Assembly: GCA_034008185.1 (NCBI GenBank)
Contig: CM067086.1
Coordinates: 70,478,286-70,542,285 of the forward strand
Reading direction: 5' to 3'
DNA from: Gorsachius magnificus
Taxonomy: Eukaryota; Chordata; Aves; Pelecaniformes; Ardeidae
Length of the DNA stretch: 64,000 nt
Both the position numbers and the translations under genes were made by a program. Under the pieces are notes generated by a model that saw only the letters and a list, made by a program, of their open reading frames with translations, had not been told where the DNA came from and searched no databases. Below are positions 21,920-32,910 of the stretch, in pieces. Each line of letters opens with the position of its first letter. Position 1 is the first letter of the stretch.

Positions 21920-22468
21920 TGTTGTGGTTTAACCCGGCCGGCAACTCAGCACCACGCAGCCACTCGCTCACTCCCCCCTCCCTCAGCAGGATGGGGGAGA
22001 GAATCGGGAAAAAAAAAGTAAGACCCGTGGGTTGAGATAGAGACAGCTTAATAAGAGAGAAGAATAACAATAGTGATAATAATAATGGTAAGAGAATATA
22101 CAGAATACATAAAACAAGTGATGCACAATGCAATTGCTCACCACCCGCTGACCGATGCCCAGCCCGTCCCGAGCAGCGATCACTCCCCGAGCTGCCGACC
22201 GACCCACCAACCCCCCCCAGCATGACGTTCCATGGTCTGGAATAGCCCTTTGGTCAGTTGGGGTCAGCTGTCCTGGCTGTGCTCCCTCCCAGCTTGTTAT
22301 GCCCCTGGCCGAGCAGGAGAAGCTCAAAAAGTCCTTGAGTGGTCTGAGCACTACTTGGCAACAAAACCTCAGGGTGTTATCAACATTCTTCTGGTACTAA
22401 ATCCAAACCACAGCACTATGCTGGCTACTAGGAAGAAAATTAACTTGATCCCAGCCGAAACCAGGACA
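21920..22468 (-). mobile_element. avian ERV solo LTR with intact ends and 5-bp target duplication (U3 type 1, downstream type b)
   Basis: Minus-strand LTR of 549 bp. On the minus strand it opens TGTCCTGGTTTCGGCTGG and closes AACCACAACA, so both TG and CA termini are intact. It is flanked by a perfect 5-bp direct repeat, CACGC, at 21915-21919 and 22469-22473. No internal retroviral sequence is present, so it is a solo LTR left by LTR-LTR recombination. The downstream half carries an ATT-rich stretch and a CTTATTAAGC polyadenylation-like region (complement of about 22048-22057). A 5-bp duplication is usual for ERVL-type and some other classes; the class is not settled. Confidence 0.95.
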
Positions 22469-22473
22469 CACGC

Positions 22474-22815
22474 AGCAAAGCATGAAACCTGGCTTTAGCA
22501 GGGTTTGTGTGAAGCCGGGGAGGTGAGGAGCCGCGGGGAAGCTCCCCCGGCCGCCGGGCTCAGCCGCGGGTGGCTGCAGGGATGCACCGTGCCGCCGGCC
22601 CCTGCCCCAGCAGCTACCAGGCTCTCCAGCCCAGCGCAGGCAGAGACCCCAGCTGGGCTCAGCACCCTGGGACCCTGGCTGTGGCATGGCTGTGCCCTGA
22701 GCACCTCCATGGTGTTTGCCTGGCTAGACCCCTTTATTTGGCCAGCCAAGGCCATGCAACCTTGTGGCAGAACTGGTCACAGTAAATTCACATGTTTATT
22801 ATAATGGTGAACCAC
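22474..22815. other. GC-rich spacer between two LTRs
   Basis: 342 bp of GC-rich sequence with CpGs and no recognisable repeat or gene. Confidence 0.4.
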
Positions 22816-23402
22816 TGGTGTGGTTTAGCCCCAGCCGGCAGCTCAGCCCCCCCCAGCCACTCACTTGCTCCCCCCCAGTGGGATGGGGGAGAGAATCAGA
22901 AGGGTAAAAGTGAGAAAGCTCCTGGGCTGAGATAACAGTTTGATAGGGAAAGCAAAAGCCGTGCACACAAGCAAAGCAAAGCAAGGGATTCATTCCCTGC
23001 TTCCCATGGCAGGCGGGGGCTCAGCCATCCCCAGGACAGCCGGGCTCCATCACGCGTAACGGTGACTGGGGCAGACAAACGCCATCGCTCCCAACGTGCC
23101 CCCCTGCCTTCTTCTTCCCCCAGTTTCCATACTGGGCATGAGGCCCCATGGTCTGGAATAGCCCTGGGGCCAGTCGCGGTCAGCTGTCCTGGCCGTGCCC
23201 TCCCCTTAACTCCTTGTGCCCCCCCAGCCGCTCGCTGGTGGGGGGGTGAGGAGAAGAAACAGCCTTGGCTCTGTGTGAGCCTGGATCAGCAGGAACGAAC
23301 ACATCCCGGGGTGATCAGCGCTGTTCCCAGCACAGATCCCAACCATAACCCCATGCCAGCTAGTGGGAAGAAAATTAACTCAACCCCAGCCAAACCAGCA
23401 CA
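22816..23402 (-). mobile_element. avian ERV solo LTR (U3 type 3, downstream type a)
   Basis: Minus-strand LTR of about 587 bp. It ends with CCAAACCAGCACA on the plus strand, the complement of the family start, and opens TGGTGTGGTTTAG. Its downstream half matches the LTR at 13104, including the CCGTTACGCGTGATGG segment. Its upstream half carries a different U3 built around CATCCCGGGGTGATCAGCGC. A 19-bp stretch at 23218-23236 repeats, in the LTR's own orientation, the AGCGAGCGGCTGG motif near the 3' end of the 13104 LTR. No target duplication was found (ACCAC versus GCCGC). Confidence 0.9.
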
Positions 23403-25170
23403 GCCGCCTTGCTGCAGTGGGAGCCCTGGGAGGCTCAGCGCAGATCCCCTCTCGGTGAGCAGCACCACAGCTCCGGCTCGGGAGGGCTGCGGGACTCTGG
23501 CATCACAGCATCATGGCAGGGCAACCACGAGGGGCTCGAGCTTCTGCTGGGGCTGCCGAAGAGAAATGTGGAGCAGAATTCCCACTGTCCATCTCCTGGG
23601 AATGGCGGGGCTGCAGCCCGCCTTGCGTGGAGTATACTGTTCTAACAAAAATTGGTCAATATTTGAAAATTATTTACCTGGGATGGGAAAGACTGCTCCC
23701 TGCATAACGAGTGCCATGTGAAGCTCCTCCTGAAGGGAACTCTCTGAGGAGCGGTGACATGTGAGTGGAAGAAAGCAACAGCTCCCAGACACCTAAATAC
23801 ATCTTTTAGGAGCATCCTTGGTCTGCGATCTGAATGAAGAGATGTACAAATGGATATGCCATGTGATGCACTATATTATCATATTTTAAAGCCATCTTCA
23901 GCTGTAACAAGCTCTAAGGTATTTTCTAGAGTGATGAAGTATTTAATAAAAATAAGACAAAGAGTCACCGGCGTCCTCAGTGGCTTGCATGCCCTTTGAA
24001 ATGCATGGCTGGTCCAAAGGAGATTAGCTGAATGCTCTCTTCTCGTTAAAACTGTGATTCATCATCTAAAAGGAGAACGATTTCAATGGATCTGCAAAAC
24101 TCTTTTAGCTTCATTCAGCAGATCTGGATGAAATCTCCATGCAGTTCTTGCTTCCTCTGTGTGGAAAAGCAGACAGATGATGACGGATGCCATTGCCTGA
24201 TGAGAATGTCTTCCCACATGGAAGGGCACATCACGCGGCTTCTAGAGCTTCAGTGTAAACCCACCCCCCAGAGCCCCACTCTCCTGCAGTGTCTGAGGGC
24301 TGGGCAGTGGTCGCTGGGGCCCGAGGGCTGATCCTGCCTGGGGGCACAGTGCCAGCCTCCGGCGGCCTCACCGGCATCGGACACCCGTGCCAGCCCGGCA
24401 CCAGTGCCCATGACAACGGAGTTCAGCCTCCAAAGACCTGAAAGCTGCAGTGAGGCCGAACGTTCGGTTGTGTTTGTGTGGTCTGCAGGGGTTTGCCCCT
24501 TTCTCATTGCTTTTGACTCACTGGTTCCCCTCTGCTCATCCCGTGGCCAAACGTGTCTTTTGGAGGTCTCATTCCAAAGTCAAAAGAAGGTTTGCAGGGA
24601 CTTCAGCCAGCACCACAACCCTCGGCGTGCTGGTCATGGTCACGCACAGACCCCAGAAGAGGGCTGGAAACCAAAGGTGCCTTTCACGTGGCTGCTCCCT
24701 TTCTTCTCCATCCATGGCAGGATCGGTCCCACAGCACCAGCGGGGCTTCTCCTGGCTCCCTTCCAACAGCTCTGGAACACCAAGCCAAGAACCTCCCTGC
24801 ACCTGTGGGTGGGATAAATAACGCCAAAGCCCCCAGATATGAGATTAAGCTCTAAACCATGCTGGAGACTGAGAGTCATCTGCTTTGGGGCCGGGGGCAC
24901 CGTGACCCCGCTGGCCCCTCCGCGCCGGCTGCTCACAGGTACTGGCGCCTTTTCGCGTCCCCCGTTCCAGCAGGAGGAATGTTCTGTTCCCTTCCCTGCT
25001 CACACCCTTGACACTACAGCCACGAACGACCCTTTTTCTCTCAATGATGCAACCTAATCCTGTGAAGCTCCAGTAATTCTGCCTAACCTGTATTTAACTT
25101 GAATTTGCTGCTTCTTGCCAGACCTGGTGAAACTTCCCTGAACGCCCCACCTCCCTCACGACAATTCTCC
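23403..25170. other. single-copy DNA, no gene seen
   Basis: 23750-24120 is AT-rich and repeat-free. 24240-24960 is GC-rich, with frames of up to 137 residues that overlap on both strands and show no domain. No RNA gene recognised. Confidence 0.4.
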
Positions 25171-25920
25171 GGCTCAAAGCAATTAACCTGTTATTTTTTT
25201 CCCTGTAAAGTCTGAATTTCAGCTTATTTCCTTTTCTAAAGAAATGGTCTTCTCTGAGCAGGCAGCAATCCTATAATTAAAATAATTTGCCCTCATGGCA
25301 TAGAGGTTACATAATTGGCAGGTAAGGATACTTGATTTTTTAATAACAGTGAGGTATATAAGAAATTTTTCTCACCTTCAGCTGCCTGTGAAGAGGAGCT
25401 GCTGTGCTTTATGCCTTTACGATCTTCATCAGTCCTTCTGCCCTGTCATTTTCCCAGAACTTTATTCTCCAAATGACCCAGTAGCTCGCTAAAATAAGCT
25501 GAACTCCTCTGCAAAGAAAATCAATCATTTCCTACAATATCTCACTAAGAAATGTTCTGTGCTCGCTAAGCTCCTGTACCAGAATCCACGTACAATGGCA
25601 AAGCGTTAGGAAAGGTTAGCGTTTTAATGCAGGAGCTGAGTCTGGAAATGGAAAGGGTCTTTGATGTCTGAATCTAGCCAGAAACGCCATAGAACTGAGC
25701 TTTCATGAATGATTCCTACTAACATCAGCTTTGGCAGGGGCAAAAATTAAAATCTAACAATAGTCTTTTCTGTAATATTTTGATGGTCCTGGTCTGACCT
25801 TTTCAAGCTAGATACACAACAGTCTGTGCTCTTAATCACGGGGGGAAGGACATTGCAAAAATGCCATGGAATGAAAAATAAACAAAATTCCCCTAACTTT
25901 CTTAGTCCCGAGGGTGGGAT
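25171..25920. other. AT-rich single-copy block
   Basis: A long AT-rich stretch with no repeat family. It contains TATATAAGAAATTTTT near 25353 and several AATTA motifs. Candidate conserved noncoding DNA; no gene seen. Confidence 0.35.
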
Positions 25921-28130
25921 GATGCTGCTGGAGATCCCTCCTTGAACCAAGCCAGAGCTGGCCCTGGGAAGCCGAGCAACATGTCCCGGGTGGCTACGAG
26001 AGCAGGGCAGGCATGCAAAGTCACCGGGAGGGCAGAAGGTGTCCCCAGGCTTCAGCCTCAGGGAAGAAAACTGATCCTTGGGGTTGAAGCTGAAAGGCGA
26101 ACACAGCTTTAGTACAGTCCTCATTTGTACAAGGAGCTCGGTCCATCCCCAGCGCCGCGTTTCCCAATGCTCTCTGCAGCCAAATCCCAGACCCAGCAAG
26201 GCTCTGGCTGCCCGCCCAGCCTAGCGTGGTCCCGGGCTCTTCCCAGTGCCACAACGGAGGGAAGGAAATCACATTTGGCTTGCCTAGGGCAAAAGGATCA
26301 CCCTTTTATGCAGGCTTCAGAGCTGTCCTCATTGCTTAGGGCTGGAAAAATGTAAAGCCCACAGGGAGGCGAGGACGAGGGAGGAATGGAACAGCCAAGC
26401 CCCCCATGAGCCCCCCAGGTAGGTAAGGAAGGAGGTAAAATCACCCGAGCAGGGGCGAGGGTTTGTGCGAGGCACGGTGGAAGGGACAGCCCTGCCAGGG
26501 CGAGCATTGCCGAGAGCAAAGCTGGGCTTCGGCACAGGCACCGTCCTCATCCCCCAGCAGAGAGCAGGCAGCCAAAGGGCAGCGTGGGCTCACAGGCTGG
26601 TTTAATTCTTGAATGAACCGGAGAAAATACTTTCACTGCCTTTCTTCAGCAACATTTCCATGAAAAGATTTTTTTTTTCAGCAGATATGAAGAGATAACA
26701 TAAAAATAGAGACCATGTTATACGAACCTTTTTCACTTTATCCGACGTCTTTTCCATCGCAGTGAGAAACCTTTTCCAGCAGCACTTCCTGCCAGTCCCA
26801 AGCACAAACTGGAATCCTGAGCCGATCGCACAGACTGGCAATGCCCTGGTTTGCTCTGCGTGAAAGCGGTACCCGCGTGCCGCCCATGGACCGCGGCTCG
26901 GAGCGGGACGGGCGGCCCCGGCTGGGTGACAGCACCAGCCCTCGCAGGCAGCCACCCGCGCAGGCAGGTACACAAACCACCTGAAATCAATACCTAAGCA
27001 CACTAAGCTGTCTCAAAAGTGCTGCACATCCCTCCCAGGAAACAGGGTTACGAGAGCCTGAAAAGAGAAAGGAAGAGTGGAGGAGCGCCTGTGCTCCCCC
27101 CGAGCCACGGCGGCACACGAGAGCAGCCTCTCAGAAGACAGAAATTCTCACTCGAGGCAGGATAATTATTGCTACAACACTTAAAAAGCTGATTCATACT
27201 TTGGTCTCATCAAGCAATGCCCCCAGACATCAGCCCCCCCCCCCCAGCCCGCATTGACTCACGCCGAGCACGTGGCCCCAGGCTCTGTTCTCAGGCACAA
27301 TTTTAAAATCTGATTTTTCATGGCTCCCCCAGGCTGGAGTCTCCGGGCGCACAAAGCAAGGATCGGCTGCCCGGCTCTCAGAAGGGGTGAGTCCAGGGTG
27401 ATGGGCTTGTGAGATGGAGCTTGAGCCCGGGAGGCTCCCGAGCCCCGGCCAAGGGGCGGGCACCCCTGGGGGTCCCGGGCCATGGGGTACGGGCAGCCTG
27501 AAGAGGGACAAACCCAAAAGAGGCTTTTGCCAGCCAGGCACTGGGTGTTCCTGCAGCCAGGGTGAGCACAGCTTGATATTTAGATGTGAATTAATCGTGA
27601 AAAGGTGCTTTTATAAGCTAACAACAGAAAGTCAGAACAAATTTACTTACCGGCTCTGGGGAGAGGAGAGTGTTTAATGAGGAGCCTGAAAGGATCGTTA
27701 TCCACGCCGGAGGACTGGCACCCGCCTGTGCTCAGCCCTCACCAAGCAAACCAGAGACAAACCCCAAAGCCAACACAACCGGACCCCCCACTGGCCCTGG
27801 ATGCCACCTCCCCTCCCTGGGACCCACGGCAAGTATCAGGATGCCCCCCCCTCCCTGTTTCTGTGAGATGTGGGTGATTTGGTGCCGTTTGGTTCCCCCA
27901 GAGCAGCTCGTTCGGCCGCTGAGGGGTTATTCCCACCCCAGCCCCATGCAGAAGGGCATCGCCAAGGGCGGGCTGGGAGAGGATGCCAGGTAAAAGCAGC
28001 AAGGTGGGGGCATCGTCGCAGGGCTCCCCTGTCCCCCAGATGTGCTGCTGGGCAATGCTCCGCTTACTGCAGGGACGAAGAGGAACCGTGAGGCTTTGGT
28101 TCTCACCAGAAAATGAGGAGTGGGCACTTT
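25921..28130. other. single-copy DNA, no gene seen
   Basis: Mostly GC-rich. 26820-26970 is CpG-rich, and a 16-base C-run with flanks lies at 27233-27249. Overlapping frames on both strands (for example 26602-27003 - and 27739-28221 -) show no recognisable domain. Confidence 0.4.
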
Positions 28131-30185
28131 TAATGAGTGGAAGACACCTAATACTGAAAAAACCCTTCATAGAATGAAAACATTGTTCCTTAAGTCTTGC
28201 TTTCTTTTCACTATGGACCAATAGTGGAGTGATAATAGAGTGGAAGTTGGTTATTTACTTCTTTTTATGTGCATCCTGTGAGAAAAAGAAGTCATTATTA
28301 TCCTGCCCCGATACATCTCAGAGTAGGGTGTGAGATAAAACTATTGGGATGTGGGATGTCATTCCCGGTGACGGTTCAAAATGCAAAGATGAGGGGTATT
28401 TTTCACCACGGTAAAGAATCCCATTGTGTTCTCTGCACCCTCATTTTCATTGAAAAGATAACACAGGATAAACAGAATTCTAAGGTAAACACAAAGAAAT
28501 CAATACAATACAGATTTTCTTTTGAACCGTACAATGAATGTTAGGTTTTTAATAGGAGTCCTTCATAAAATGGTATCATAAAAATGCATGCAACCCTTAT
28601 TCAAGCTGCTATCGCTACTAGCTCTAGCCGAAATCACAGCTCTTAATCCAGGCAGCCTTCTCCCTCATCGCCTGGAATTCACAAATGAGCCCAGGGAGGT
28701 CGGTCAACCTTTCCGTGGAGCCGTTCCCAGGAGGCCTGGGTGGGTGCAGATGCTGGGGTTCAGGACCAGTGCGGTGTTACTGGGCTGGCCAGACCCCAGG
28801 CAGCCCCAGGTCTGCCCTGGCCCTTCCAGCAGCAGCTCGTCCCCAAGCCACACAGGCCACTGGGAGGACTGGAAATGTAGGGCAGATCCCATTTGGTGTA
28901 AACTGCTTCTCCACCATTCACAGCAGGTAAAACAGTGCTGCTTTGCACCAGTTAAGCATCAGCCTCATTGCATCCTTTGCCAGCAAAAAATGCAACGAGA
29001 ACCCCCCTGACCCACTGCCTTCATCGAACAGGGGGCATGGAGTTTTACACCATGCCACTGCCTTTCCTGCGGGGCCGTGTGGTGCCTTTGTGCAGGACCA
29101 CAGTGACTTATTGGCGTTGCTATTGTGTGTACCATTCACGGTTCCCTTTAGGTACACATCGCTTTAGGATGCGCTACCGGCCACGCCGACTGCTGATGCC
29201 ACACGTAGAGAGGGCAGCGCAGATTCTGTTCGCCTCTGTTCAGCTTGCTGGGACAAACGGCCAGGCCTGGCAGGTCACACAACAGATTTTAAGCTTCTTG
29301 ATAACAGTGATCATTGGCAGACATCACATTAATTTAGGTGGTCTGCAAATTTAGGAGCCTAGCTGGTAAGGAAAGAGAATGTCCCTTATTTGAGCTAATT
29401 CTTACGGCCACAAGTGTGTGCATTTCTGGAGAAACGAGCCCTTTTATCACATAATATCAATTTTATTCCTGGGTTTAGTAAATGTTATTTTCATTTTACG
29501 TTTAGTTTAAAGTATATCATTAAAAAAAAAAGAAAAAATAAATTCCCAGTGCCCCAGATGCCCCACTGAAAGCTGGTGAACAGGCGAAGGCAATCCAATA
29601 CCTCCAGAAATGCAGACATCGGTTTCTTGTCACTTTTTTGGCTCTTATTCCTGAACCTGATGTTGCTTCAAATTCCCCGTGAAGCCGATGCCACCCTAGC
29701 AATCAATGACAGCTTGTTCTGTACCAGCCTTATTTCTCATTCATGCGACGATCAATTGAGCTTGTCAGGAGGACACCAGACGCTGCCTGCATTTTTTCCC
29801 CTGTATAATATTGGGTAGAGAAAAACATCCAGCAAAAGGTGTGTGGGGAGGCTGCCTTTAAGTGTAATTAAAATGAAAGAAACTCAGTCCTCCGAGATTG
29901 CAAGTATTGACACATCTTTTACTTTCTTATTTACAAACCGATGCTTACACGCTCCCAACTGTTTCAAAAAACAAGCAAACATGGGAAAAACAAGAAAGGA
30001 AAACATATTAAAATTCAAATAGGACAATACCCTGCAGATTTCCTTTTGTCCTTACCCTGGCAAAGCATCTCTTGGGTGTCAGGGGAACTTTGCTCGGGCT
30101 GATGATAAAGCCTTCAAAGTTAGCACCGTCCCTCTCGCAACAGATTTCCTTTGCTTTGCAGGTAGGAATTAACACAACACCACAA
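28131..30185. other. AT-rich single-copy DNA, no gene seen
   Basis: Alternating AT-rich blocks (28140-28600, 29280-29560 and 29830-30070) with no repeat family, and a moderately GC-rich segment at 28660-28900. The frame at 28588-29010 (+) opens with Leu-rich sequence using many A-ending codons but matches no protein I recognise. Confidence 0.4.
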
Positions 30186-30780
30186 CCCCAGGCAGCGCTC
30201 CAGGCGTGGGGCAGAGGGGCTGGAAAGCTGCCCGGCGGAAAAGGCCCTGGGGGGGTTGGTCGAGAAGTGGCTGGATAGGAGCCAGCAGGGTGCCCGGGTG
30301 GCCAAGAGGGCCAGCGGCATCCTGGCTTGTATCAGGAGTGGTGTGGCCAGCAGGAGCAGGGCAGGGACCGTGCCCCTGTGCTGGGCACTGGGGGGGCCGC
30401 CCCTCGACTGCTGGGGTCAGGGGGGCCCCCCCCCCCAAGGACCTGGAGGGGCTGGAGCGTGTCCAGAGAAGGGCAGCGGAGCTGGGGGGGGGGGGGGGGG
30501 AGCGGGGGGGGGAGCCCTCATCGCCCCACACGCCTGGGGGGGGGGGGGGGGGGTCGCTCCAGGGAAGGGGGGGGCCGGCCAAGTTGTGCCAGGGCAGGGT
30601 GAGGTTGGCCCGGGGGGCGGGCTGGAGGGGGCCAGGGAGGGTGGCCCCTGGGGGGATTTCACAGCCGGGCAGGGGCGGTGCTGAGGGCCGGGGTTTGGGG
30701 GTGGGATGGCAGGGGTAGGGGAACGGTTGGGCTGGGGGAGCTGAAAGGGCTTTGCCCACCCAAACGATTCTGTGATTCTA
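30186..30780 (+). mobile_element. CR1 LINE fragment with expanded G-tracts
   Basis: The 5' part encodes CR1 ORF2 sequence in shifting frames ([31 protein letters not shown]). The 3' part is the GGGATGGCAGGGGTAGGGG UTR ending GATTCTGTGATTCT at 30780. Four long G-runs lie inside (30484-30500, 30504-30512, 30536-30553 and around 30568) where related copies have ordinary mixed sequence. The internal part between them is shortened relative to the copy at 57981. ORF2 is broken by these changes. Confidence 0.92.
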
Positions 30781-31814
30781 ACAGAAGACAGGAAGAATAA
30801 TATGTAAATGATGAGCAGCTCTGAATCTGCAAGGTAGAAAAGTAATGCAAGAGTAGGTGACAGAAAAAATAATCAGATGGAACAAAATTTGATACTTTTT
30901 AATATATTACTGCGGCAGGACTATTACATCGTTCAGTTCTCCTTATGTTTATGTAGGACGAAAATAAATACCCGATATACCTTGAAATATATCACCAGTA
31001 TTTCAGAATTCTGTTCCAGGGCTTTATTTCCCAGTCAGTGCTAGGAAAGCTGAGTAAGGAAGGAGGAGCAGTAAAACCCGAGACATGCGGATGTAAAATA
31101 CATCTACAGAAAGCAAAGTTTGACCTTGGAAAAGAGAGCGCTCACATCCGAGTATCTCCTTGGAGGAGCTCAGGCCCCCGTCCAGGGACCAGAAATAACG
31201 TACGGGTATGAACAGAAAACCCAAATCGCTTGGTTTTTCAAGCAGTGTGCCCCGATTGTAACGAAGTTACCACAGACCTCTACTAACGAGGCTCAGTACA
31301 CGGCCTGGTGAACACACTGCTGCGACATGGAAGCATCATTTAATGCGGAATAAGCAAGTGGGGGGGGAATCACAGTGAAATAAATACAGAGAGGAGAGGC
31401 TCACCAGCTTCCTGTGTAACTAAAAATCCCGGGCTCTGCCTGTCCATAGGGAGGAGGTGCAAAAGCATCCAGCACAATATCGCAGCCCCGGAGCCCCGCG
31501 AGAGCAGCACCGCGGGCAGCAGAGCCGGATGATGCCATCCAGAACATACAAACCATTCCATGTCGGCACGGATAAGCGTCGCGTGGCGCTTTGCCGATCC
31601 ATCACAACCCACGTCCTCAGGGGAGAAGCCCAACACTGCGCTGGGGAGCGCACACGCAGTCAAAATAGCTGTGGCACAGTGACAACCTGCACCCAGTCCT
31701 TGGAAGGTGCTGGCAAGAAGGATCAGCTCTCAGAAAAGCGATATTTAGTCTGCAACTCCGTTCGCTTCACTGTGACTTTACCAGCAGAGACCTTGGGTTT
31801 GAGTTTTGACCTCG
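30781..31814. other. single-copy DNA, no gene seen
   Basis: AT-rich to about 31100, mixed after. No repeat family. Small frames at 31120-31311 (+) and 31370-31663 (-) are without domains. Confidence 0.4.
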
Positions 31815-32370
31815 TGCCCTGGTTCCGGCTGGGACAGAGTTCATGTTCCTGCCAGCAGCGGGCCCAGCGCGGGGTTTGGTTTTCGGATGAGCAGAATGTT
31901 GGTCACTCCCTGATGGCTCCGGTGGTGCTGAGCAGGGCTTACACCAGGCAAGGACTTTTCAGCTTCCCCTGCTCTGCCAGGGGCACAAGGAGGTGGGAGG
32001 GGGCACGGCCAGGACAGCCGACCCCAACTGGCCCCAGGGCTATTCCAGACCATGGGGCCTCATGCCCAGGATAGAAACGGGGGGGTTGGCTGGGGGGCAG
32101 GGACACTGCTGGGGACGGGCTGGGCATCGGTCAGCGGGGGGTGAGCAATTGCACTGTTCATCACTTGTTTTGCATATTCTGCATATTCTATTACCATTAT
32201 TATTATTATTGTTATTGTTGTTCTTTTCTTTTATTAACCCATCTTTTATCTCAATCCACAGGTTTCACTTTTTTCCCCCCAATTCTCTCCCCCATGCCGC
32301 GTTGAGGAGGGGGGGGCAGTGAGCAAGCAGCTGGGGGGTGTTCAGCTGCCCCCCGGGTTAAACCACACCA
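31815..32370 (+). mobile_element. avian ERV 5' LTR (U3 type 2, downstream type b)
   Basis: Opens TGCCCTGGTTCCGGCTGG and closes AACCACACCA. The upstream half is almost identical to the LTR at 12596 (187 identical bases, 31883-32069). The downstream half instead follows the 21920 LTR type, with a GCAATTGCACTGTTCATCAC region and an ATTATTATT stretch near 32190-32215. The TATA position reads GGATAGAAAC and looks weakened. Followed after 8 bp by a primer-binding-site-like sequence, so this appears to be a 5' LTR. Confidence 0.92.
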
Positions 32371-32378
32371 GTCCTTTT

Positions 32379-32396
32379 TGGCACCCAAGGTGGGGC
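32379..32396 (+). promoter_or_regulatory. retroviral primer-binding-site-like sequence
   Basis: TGGCACCCAAGGTGGGGC lies 8 bp after the LTR end. It matches 16 of 18 positions of the tRNA-Lys(1,2)-type site TGGCGCCCAACGTGGGGC. Position and sequence support a primer-binding site. Lys-type sites are usual in class II elements, whereas the 5-bp target duplication of the 21920 LTR is more ERVL-like, so class assignment stays open. Confidence 0.65.
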
Positions 32397-32636
32397 CTGA
32401 AGGGTTCAGATAACGACAGACCTGACCAGAGCATGTTAAAAGGAATTTGTGATAAGCCTTCATTATATTGGTCTGGCAGTCGCTGGTCGCAGTGTTGATT
32501 TATTCGTCCCTGTTCTCCGGGCTGTGCCACGCAACCCCTCGCCTGCCGTACGCCCTCCCGAGGTGCTGGGCACCACCTCCGGCAGCTGGGCTGAGCTTAC
32601 CGCTTTGCGGGGCTCTCTGATCCTGGCTTATGCTAT
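32397..32636 (+). mobile_element. short ERV internal remnant
   Basis: About 240 bp between the primer-binding-site-like sequence and an inverted LTR end. It contains no gag, protease or reverse-transcriptase motif that I can recognise. The 81-residue frame at 32449-32694 is unassigned. It may be leader or other internal sequence of a largely deleted provirus. Confidence 0.5.
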
Positions 32637-32672
32637 GGCAAAATCAACTCTGCCCCAGCCGAAACCAGGACA
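32637..32672 (-). mobile_element. inverted LTR terminus (36 bp)
   Basis: On the minus strand this reads TGTCCTGGTTTCGGCTGG, then CAGAGTTGATTTT, the first 36 bp of the LTR family in inverted orientation. It is followed by CCTGG (32673-32677), which matches CCTCG just before the 5' LTR (31810-31814) at four of five bases. Confidence 0.8.
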
Positions 32673-32677
32673 CCTGG

Positions 32678-32910
32678 ATTCGGTGCCATATTGAAGAGGT
32701 ACACATCAAATGAACACAAAACACACTATTAAATGCTGCAGAAATGTGTTTTGCTACACATAGAAAGGTTTTATATGGATCCAATGCTGCTCTGGATTTA
32801 AATGGCAGATTTCCATGGTAGTGACATTCCCAGGCATTGCAGGCATCCTTGCACCTCAGAAAAAAATCCCACCCACCCCCAAAACACAGCTATCAGCCTT
32901 GAACGGCAGC
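32678..32910. other. AT-rich spacer
   Basis: 233 bp, no gene. It leads into a CR1. Confidence 0.4.

Noticed and set aside
28588..28710. Possible nuclear copy of mitochondrial DNA, because of leucine-rich frame with many A-ending codons
   Set aside because: I could not match it to any mitochondrial gene, and the resemblance fades after about 100 bp.
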